DNA of 24,961 nt, from positions 1 through 24,961 of IMG/VR virus record IMGVR_UViG_3300003873_000058; one strand, given 5' to 3'. The position numbers were made by a program, and so were the translations under genes. This DNA is from a virus. This document shows positions 20,684 to 24,961 of this stretch, one piece after another (position 1 is the stretch's first letter; every line of letters begins with the position of its first letter). The notes below the pieces were generated by a model. The model did not search any database. It was not told the DNA's origin and was given only the letters and a program-made list of their open reading frames with translations.

Positions 20684-21134
20684 AGATTATGCTAAAAATA
20701 AAAAAGCTTTTTTTGATTATGAAATGCTGGAGACTTACGAAGCAGGTATTTCATTAAGCTCTTCAGAAGTAAAGTCTATAAGAGAATGGAAAGTTACGTT
20801 ATTAGGTTCTTATGCTTCTGTAGATGGAAATAGTATAATTTTAAAACAATGTTCTATATCTAAACCTGATAATATAACATATAATTCTAATGAACATTCT
20901 GAAAATAGACATAAAAAACTATTATTAAATAAAAAAGAAATAGAAAAAATAAAGAAACGCGTTTCAGAAAAAGGTATATCATTAATAGTAACAAAAATAT
21001 ATCAGAGGGATAACACAAAGTTTATAAAATGTACTCTTAACGTTGCTAAAGGTAAAAGAAATTATGATAAACGAGAAACTATTAAAAGAAGAGAATCAGA
21101 TATAGATACAGCAAGACAACTTAAAGATTATTAA
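20676..21134 (+). CDS. smpB: SmpB, tmRNA-binding protein homologue
   Basis: SmpB binds tmRNA and brings it to stalled ribosomes for trans-translation. The full family layout is present in the normal length (152 residues): NKKAFFDYEMLETYEAGISLSSSEVKSIREWKVTL (8-42) matches the bacterial motif with ETYEAGIxLxGTEVKSLRxGKVxL, followed by GSYASV (44-49), KKLLLNKKEIEKI (80-92), VSEKGISLIVTKIY (96-109) and VAKGKRNYDKRETIKRRE (123-140), which includes the DKRxxIK tail element entering the decoding centre. The usual Gly-Thr before EVKS is Ser-Ser here. The start overlaps the previous gene by 8 nt. No tmRNA gene is visible in the window, so it would use the host's or one elsewhere in the genome. Confidence 0.93.
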   Translation: MNKDYAKNKKAFFDYEMLETYEAGISLSSSEVKSIREWKVTLLGSYASVDGNSIILKQCSISKPDNITYNSNEHSENRHKKLLLNKKEIEKIKKRVSEKGISLIVTKIYQRDNTKFIKCTLNVAKGKRNYDKRETIKRRESDIDTARQLKDY

Positions 21135-21147
21135 ATAGGAATATATT

Positions 21148-21366
21148 ATGATAAGATATTTTGTAGCTTATACAGCCATAGATAAAGATGGTGCTGAGTA
21201 TAACAGAACATATTCAACAATCTATGAATCAGAAGAACCTATAGAAGAATTAAAATCTTTGGAGAATTATTTTTTAGAGCATAAGCATTCTGGCTCAGAC
21301 TATAATGCAATAACAATAAATTCTATAAATCTACTTTTTAATATTCCTGATAAAATATACATATAA
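21148..21366 (+). CDS. Hypothetical protein, 72 residues
   Basis: A small alpha/beta protein: a first strand (IRYFVAYTAIDKDGAEYNRTYSTIY), a helix (PIEELKSLENYFLEHK) and a final strand (NAITINSINLLF). TAGGAAT precedes the ATG, 13 nt after smpB. Not recognised, although a compact strand-helix-strand fold of this sort is common in small phage proteins. Confidence 0.55.
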   Translation: MIRYFVAYTAIDKDGAEYNRTYSTIYESEEPIEELKSLENYFLEHKHSGSDYNAITINSINLLFNIPDKIYI

Positions 21367-21401
21367 TTAAAAAATAAAGAGAATAAGCAAAAGGAATAAC
21401 A

Positions 21402-21809
21402 TTGAATAAACAAGAATATTTTAATCCATTAAATGACGTTCATTTAATTTTAGTTAATCGATATAAGGAGATGTTTGAGCATGAGCAAAGAACCCCATAT
21501 ACACGTTTTTCTATGGACGTAGCAAGATCACAAGGTTCACCAGATACAAAACAAGAGTCTTTGAAAATATATTCCATGTTATTTGCTATTGAAGAAAACA
21601 TTGATAAATTTCCTCCTGATAAAAGTAGTAGGTGGATAGGTTATATCCAAAGATACTTAATAGAACAGGAATTAACAAGTGTTCAAGCAGAACGAGATTT
21701 TTCAAGACCATTATTTCATGTAGCCTATAAAGAGCTTGGTTATGAAATACCGGAAAAAATAGACGTTGAGCATAAAGTGCAAAATAACTCGCTTCAAATT
21801 TTAACATAA
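21402..21809 (+). CDS. Hypothetical protein, 135 residues, TTG start
   Basis: Not recognised by family. It contains FEHEQRTPYTRFSMDVARSQGS, RWIGYIQRYLIEQELTSVQAERDFSRPLFH and YKELGYEIPEKIDVEHK, a helical layout. Other phage proteins with WIGxxQ...R...R are of unknown role. AAAGGA lies 6-11 nt before the TTG, supporting that start; no earlier ATG fits. Confidence 0.6.
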   Translation: MNKQEYFNPLNDVHLILVNRYKEMFEHEQRTPYTRFSMDVARSQGSPDTKQESLKIYSMLFAIEENIDKFPPDKSSRWIGYIQRYLIEQELTSVQAERDFSRPLFHVAYKELGYEIPEKIDVEHKVQNNSLQILT

Positions 21810-21818
21810 GGAATATTA

Positions 21819-22079
21819 ATGAATTTAGAAAAATTTTTGAATGAAATCGCAAATAAATACTCTTATGAATCAACAAATAAATTGGAATATTTAGAAAGGG
21901 ATATTAATGATTATTGTAACATAAATGACATTATTGTTACAAGAGAAGATAACATAAAAACAAAAGACTTAAAATATGAAGATTTTTCATATGAAATGCC
22001 TTATAAGAAAATTAAAAATTATTATTTTTTGGAAAGAAACGGGAGAAAATCAAAATTTAGTTTTGATTTTATGATATGA
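21819..22079 (+). CDS. Hypothetical protein, 86 residues
   Basis: Acidic N-terminal half (EKFLNEIANKYSYESTNKLEYLERDIND) and a basic end (RNGRKSKFSFDFMI). AAGGAAT precedes the ATG. Its TGA overlaps the next ATG. It begins MNLEKFLNEIA, which only loosely recalls the capsid-targeting pattern. Not recognised. Confidence 0.55.
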   Translation: MNLEKFLNEIANKYSYESTNKLEYLERDINDYCNINDIIVTREDNIKTKDLKYEDFSYEMPYKKIKNYYFLERNGRKSKFSFDFMI

Positions 22080-22177
22080 TAAATAAAATAGTTTATATTG
22101 GTTCAATAGTTTTATATGGCTTTGGAATGATATATCATGAATTAAAGAAAGAATTAAAAAAATATATTAACTACTAA
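22076..22177 (+). CDS. Possible small membrane peptide, 33 residues
   Basis: MINKIVYIGSIVLYGFGMIYHEL followed by a Lys-rich end. One short hydrophobic segment (residues 5-20) could span the membrane. The ATGA overlap with the previous gene is the only start evidence. Short, so uncertain. Confidence 0.4.
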   Translation: MINKIVYIGSIVLYGFGMIYHELKKELKKYINY

Positions 22178-22200
22178 AATATAAAAATAAGGAAAATATC

Positions 22201-22452
22201 ATAATTAAAAAAATATTAAAAAATATATTGTATATTTTAGTAATTATTATTTTATTAAAGTATATAGGGATAGCAATTGCATTGGGAACTCTTGTATTAA
22301 TTATAATTTATCATAAAAAATACGAATGTAAATATAATACAAAAGAATGGTACAAAAAAGAAAATGAAGATTTATATAGATTTATAGATAAAAGTATGAA
22401 AAATTATAAAAAGGATGATTATGAAAGAACATGTATTATTAAAAGAGATTGA
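22201..22452 (+). CDS. Small membrane protein, start uncertain
   Basis: One membrane helix (LVIIILLKYIGIAIALGTLVLIIIY), then a charged cytoplasmic tail with KEWYKKENEDLYRFIDKSM. The frame is open from 22201 (ATA), 6 nt after AAGGAAAA, and gives a typical positive lead IKKILKN before the helix. The only standard start, TTG at 22228, has no ribosome site and would begin inside the hydrophobic run. Either AUA is used or a base is misread. The end overlaps the next gene by 32 nt. With the 33-residue peptide upstream it could be holin- or exclusion-like, but nothing specific supports that. Confidence 0.45.
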   Translation: MIKKILKNILYILVIIILLKYIGIAIALGTLVLIIIYHKKYECKYNTKEWYKKENEDLYRFIDKSMKNYKKDDYERTCIIKRD

Positions 22453-22579
22453 CGAAGGAACTAATACAGTAGAAGATTTTATTGAAGAATGTCTTATACG
22501 AGATATTGATTATGAGATATTTTTCGAATTTGAAGATACGATAAAAGAATTAATGGAACTTAATATCCAAAAGAGTTGA
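22421..22579 (+). CDS. Acidic small protein, 52 residues
   Basis: MKEHVLLKEIDEGTNTVEDF, then IEECLIRDIDYEIFFEFEDTIKELMEL. Strongly acidic and helical. AAAAGGAT stands 5-10 nt before the ATG, inside the previous gene. Acidic proteins this small in phages are often inhibitors or DNA mimics, but no such role can be shown. Confidence 0.55.
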   Translation: MKEHVLLKEIDEGTNTVEDFIEECLIRDIDYEIFFEFEDTIKELMELNIQKS

Positions 22580-22614
22580 GTAAATTAATATATATATATT
22601 TAATTTATTAGTGT

Positions 22615-22620
22615 TATAAT
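22615..22620 (+). promoter_or_regulatory. -10 box before the frameshifted gene
   Basis: TATAAT, 30 nt before the ATG at 22645, with AAGGAG in between. An AT-only run (22586-22606) precedes it, and no -35 is clear. Confidence 0.4.
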
Positions 22621-22644
22621 TATAGTAACTTAAAGGAGTTATAT

Positions 22645-23009
22645 ATGATAAACACTATATTAGCGGAAAGCAATAAACCAGATGAAGAAATAGTAATTGG
22701 AACCCCAGCAACATTCCTGTTATATTCAGATAGAAGTCCTGGTGTAGTAGCAGTTCATTCTTCTACATGTATTGAAATAGCATCGGTTGAAGCAAGAGCA
22801 AAAGTAAATCCTCATTCAAAAGATGGTAAATATCAATATGGCGAATATATTGAGTATGATTATTTTCCAGATTTATCTAAAAAAGTTCTCTTTACACAAA
22901 GAGAAAAAATGGCAAATACCAGGCTAAAGGACATGCTTATGATAAAGGTAATGGAACAGGAAGAGTTGCTTTAGGATATATGGAAAAATATCGAGACCCA
23001 TCTTTTTAG
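22645..23009 (+). CDS. Conserved phage protein, frameshifted at an A run
   Basis: The first frame encodes TPATFLLYSDRSPGVVAVHSSTCIEI and later YDYFPDLSKKVLFTQREK, then turns into a poor sequence ending at 22974. A -1 shift at the six A's (22904-22909) opens a frame reading NGKYQAKGHAYDKGNGTGRVALGYMEKYRDPSF and stopping at 23009. The joined product (about 120 residues) resembles a widespread small phage protein with SDRxPxxVxxV, FTxRxNGxW and a final G...YxDPSF-like end. Causes could be a base lost from an A7 run, a sequencing error or programmed slippage. Function of the family unknown. AAAGGAG precedes the ATG. Confidence 0.65.
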
Positions 23010-23064
23010 GATGAGTTTCTATGAGCTTATTCAGGCTAACAGACATAATCCAAAAGGAAACAAA

Positions 23065-23358
23065 ATGAGAATAACAACGCCCAAACCAAAATTTACACCA
23101 CCAGCACAATTAAACTTTTTAAAACGAAAAGAAATGAATTATGACAGTAGAAAACTTCTCATAAAACACTACTGGGATGACGTCCAAACAGAATATACTG
23201 AGGCCAATCAACCAACAAATATTTACAATATGTTCTGTGAAATGCTAGAAAGTATGCCTAAGGATATTATATCTGGGTGTGAAACTCAAGGATTATTCAA
23301 AGATGCCTTGGAAACAGTTATAGGAAAAGAAGCTACAAAAAGCAAAAAATATATATAA
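23065..23358 (+). CDS. Hypothetical protein, 97 residues
   Basis: A basic N-terminus with ITTPKPKFTPPAQLNFLKRKEM, then a helical acidic part (YNMFCEMLESMPKDIISGCETQGLFKDALETVIG). The ATG at 23065 is chosen over 23011 because AAAAGGAAAC lies just before it; the 23011 start has AGG too close. Not recognised. Confidence 0.55.
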   Translation: MRITTPKPKFTPPAQLNFLKRKEMNYDSRKLLIKHYWDDVQTEYTEANQPTNIYNMFCEMLESMPKDIISGCETQGLFKDALETVIGKEATKSKKYI

Positions 23359-23361
23359 ATA
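23354..23361 (+). promoter_or_regulatory. Late promoter element TATAAATA
   Basis: TATAAATA starts exactly 27 nt before the ATG at 23381. A second TATAAATA (23374-23381) overlaps the start codon and is probably fortuitous. Confidence 0.6.
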
Positions 23362-23380
23362 TTAGTAAAAGGGTATAAAT

Positions 23381-23941
23381 ATGTATTTCAAAAATAAACT
23401 TATAGAGAGTTCTATAAAGAATAATAAACCTCAATTTATCATTACAAATGAAGATTACGATACAATAAAAAGTAAATTTGGCAACTATGACAGAGGTTTG
23501 GATACAATAAAACCAGGACTAATGTTTCTTTTACAGCTTACATCTTTTGGTGATAGTGAATTTATTGATGCTGATAAAATAAAAAATAAACAAGATAGAA
23601 TTGATAAAACTAAAGAGATACTTCTGAATGCATCTAAAATGCCTGCAATAGTTTTATCTAAAAATAGTGTACCTGATGGAAGTTTTGATTATCCTACATA
23701 TGAAATAGCATTTTGGACAAAGTCTCATAATGGAGAAGGTTCTGGTTTATTAAGGATGAAAGAAGTATGCATTTGGAGATATTTTGGTGGTGACCATAAA
23801 AATAACCAAGAAGGCGCGCTGCCAAATTGGTTTATAGATATGTGGAGAGACGAAACAGAAGATATAGTTGATGGTCCTATTTCACTTAGTCCAAAAGAAT
23901 TATTTTATATCAAAGATGGTGAGGAAGTTTACATAAATTAA
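23381..23941 (+). CDS. Hypothetical protein, 186 residues, probably late
   Basis: Not recognised. It appears globular, with ITNEDYDTIKSKFGNYDRGLDTI, KPGLMFLLQLTSFGD, YPTYEIAFWTKSHNGEGSGLLRMKEVCIWRYFGG and NWFIDMWRDE. The run of Trp and aromatic residues after 120 suggests a compact beta core. AAAGGG precedes the ATG, and a late motif stands 27 nt before it, so it is predicted to be a late or virion gene despite small-gene neighbours. Confidence 0.6.
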   Translation: MYFKNKLIESSIKNNKPQFIITNEDYDTIKSKFGNYDRGLDTIKPGLMFLLQLTSFGDSEFIDADKIKNKQDRIDKTKEILLNASKMPAIVLSKNSVPDGSFDYPTYEIAFWTKSHNGEGSGLLRMKEVCIWRYFGGDHKNNQEGALPNWFIDMWRDETEDIVDGPISLSPKELFYIKDGEEVYIN

Positions 23942-23999
23942 TATTCATTTAATAATAATTTAATAATAATAATTTATAAAATAAATAAAGGAAGTTTAG

Positions 24000-24179
24000 A
24001 TGAAAACTTTTGAAGAAAAATATAAAGAATTATTAAAAATGGTTAAAGAAGAAACTGAATATCCATGGATTCAAGAATATGCAGGAGCTAACTATGAATG
24101 TAAGTTTTGTGGTAAATATGAAGGTCATCATAAAGATTGCTTCGTACAACAAATAGAAAATTTTTGTGAATTAAAATAA
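24000..24179 (+). CDS. Small zinc-finger-like protein, 59 residues
   Basis: A helical first half (MKTFEEKYKELLKMVKEE) followed by YECKFCGKYEGHHKDCFVQQ, a C-x2-C...H-x3-C set (Cys34, Cys37, His45 and Cys49) like small zinc ribbons of the form CxxC...GHxxxC. AAAGGAAG precedes the ATG. MKTF recalls the capsid-targeting start but no clear [LI]xE cut site follows. Possibly nucleic-acid or protein binding. Confidence 0.6.
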   Translation: MKTFEEKYKELLKMVKEETEYPWIQEYAGANYECKFCGKYEGHHKDCFVQQIENFCELK

Positions 24180-24202
24180 AAGATTTATTTAAAGGGTAAA
24201 AC

Positions 24203-24697
24203 ATGCAAATAATAAACGATGGAAGAACAAATAATGTTATTATTACTGATCATCTGAATGACATAAGAACTCATGAAAATAAAAGTAGAGCCTATAATTA
24301 TTCAGAAGAAGATATATTGGAAATTTTAGATATTTCATTCAAACAAGGTTTATCTTCATTTAGGAATAAAGGTACAGTAAAAATTAAATATAAAGACGAA
24401 GAAGGATATCTTTGTTTTATGATATTGAAAATAGATGATAATGATATAAGAGTAATAACAATAATGGATAGTAGACATAAAAACGATGACTTTTATGCTT
24501 TTATTAAGGTTCAGAATATAATTGATATAACTAGATTTTATATTCATGAAGAAAGATATGAATTAAAAATAATTAATGTATCAGCGCCAACTCGCCAGAA
24601 GATTAAAAAAGTAAATAAAAAAATTCATAAAAACAAACCCAAAATTCAAGATGTCACTCAAGATGAAATAGATGAGTTTTTGTCAGCTCTAAGATGA
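24203..24697 (+). CDS. Hypothetical protein, 164 residues
   Basis: Not recognised. An alpha/beta N-terminal domain (EEDILEILDISFKQGLSSFRNKGTVKIKYKDEEGYLCFMILKIDDNDIRVITIM) is followed by a basic linker (RQKIKKVNKKIHKNKPK) and an acidic helix ending DEFLSALR. The helix-then-strands order recalls RelE/BrnT-like small folds but no motif confirms it. AAAGGG precedes the ATG. Confidence 0.55.
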   Translation: MQIINDGRTNNVIITDHLNDIRTHENKSRAYNYSEEDILEILDISFKQGLSSFRNKGTVKIKYKDEEGYLCFMILKIDDNDIRVITIMDSRHKNDDFYAFIKVQNIIDITRFYIHEERYELKIINVSAPTRQKIKKVNKKIHKNKPKIQDVTQDEIDEFLSALR

Positions 24698-24714
24698 TTT
24701 AATATTAGTTTAAA

Positions 24715-24720
24715 TATAAT
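24715..24720 (+). promoter_or_regulatory. -10 box before the last gene
   Basis: TATAAT, 28 nt before the ATG at 24743, with AAAGGAT in between. No -35 evident. Confidence 0.35.
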
Positions 24721-24742
24721 ATAAAAATAAAGGATATAAAAG

Positions 24743-24922
24743 ATGAATTTCGGAGAATTAAATATATTAGTTAAATATATAAGCAACAGAGTCGACCAAT
24801 TAAAATTTCAGGAATTAATGTATCCTAGATATAATGATCCTAAATATATCATGAATTTATGGCCGTCATTTAGAAATAATCCAACAATGTTTATAATAAC
24901 AAAGAAATATAAATTTGTATAA
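24743..24922 (+). CDS. Hypothetical protein, 59 residues
   Basis: MNFGELNILVKYISNRVDQL, then YPRYNDPKYIMNLWPSFRNN. AAAGGAT is 8-14 nt before the ATG. Its last nine codons and stop lie within the right copy of the terminal inverted repeat, and the hairpin 24911-24935 spans its stop. Not recognised; the sequence NDPKYIMNLWPSFRNNP looks like a genuine conserved core. Confidence 0.5.
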   Translation: MNFGELNILVKYISNRVDQLKFQELMYPRYNDPKYIMNLWPSFRNNPTMFIITKKYKFV

Positions 24923-24961
24923 AGTATACAAATTTATATAATCATATATAAAGTATATATG
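24893..24961. repeat. 69-bp inverted repeat, right copy, with two hairpins
   Basis: Exact reverse complement of bases 14-82. Hairpins at 24911-24935 and 24943-24961 mirror those at the left end. The window stops inside or at the edge of the repeat, so its full length is unknown. It can serve as a terminator for the last gene. Confidence 0.85.

Noticed and set aside
23374-23381. Second TATAAATA as a promoter at 23374
   Set aside because: It overlaps the ATG itself; the copy at 23354 has the spacing seen at other late genes.

Overview
The window is a piece of a very AT-rich T4-like myovirus genome. T4-type hallmark genes are recognisable: a gp23-like major capsid protein, the gp32 single-stranded DNA-binding protein, the T4 RNase H/FEN nuclease, a gp61-like primase, the gp17 large terminase (TerL) and the gp14 neck protein. 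Genes are tightly packed, often with ATGA-type overlaps, and use AGA/ATA codons and AAGGA ribosome sites. A secreted DNA/RNA nuclease resembling those of Campylobacterota, together with the base composition, suggests a Campylobacterota-type host (Campylobacter/Arcobacter/Sulfurimonas relatives). That host is inferred, not shown.

Layout. 1-2604: capsid and virion genes. 2616-3704: small unknown genes. 3705-7576: replication block (gp32, RNase H, a convergent small gene, primase). 7603-10908: a late operon of small proteins with T4-style capsid-targeting N-termini, an M15 peptidase and a secreted nuclease. 10931-14010: TerL, interrupted by three inteins. 14007-15773: a minus-strand block with an unknown 453-residue protein and a duplicated, structured leader. 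15834-18312: a second late operon with two capsid-targeted small proteins, gp14 and a capsid-targeted ADP-ribosyltransferase-like protein. 18370-24922: mostly small unknown genes, plus a phage-encoded SmpB.

The most unusual system is TerL. One contiguous mini-intein interrupts Walker A, a second interrupts Walker B, and a third, atypically split intein (25-residue N part, 106-residue C part) divides the protein into two polypeptides. Two cis-splicing events and one trans-splicing event are needed to give a predicted 597-residue terminase, close to the length of T4 gp17. No homing endonuclease domain is visible in any of the three.

A second theme is a family of at least eight proteins starting MKxF...[LI]xE, like the capsid-targeting sequence of T4 internal proteins. 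This predicts a set of head-packaged, protease-trimmed proteins injected with the DNA; one has an ADP-ribosyltransferase-like domain, paralleling T4 Alt. Late genes have the motif TATAAATA exactly 27 nt (start to start) before the ATG in four cases and 26 or 32 nt in two more, whereas replication and small-gene units have TATAAT boxes. The window ends are 69-bp inverted repeats containing hairpins, which may be a genuine repeat or an assembly breakpoint.
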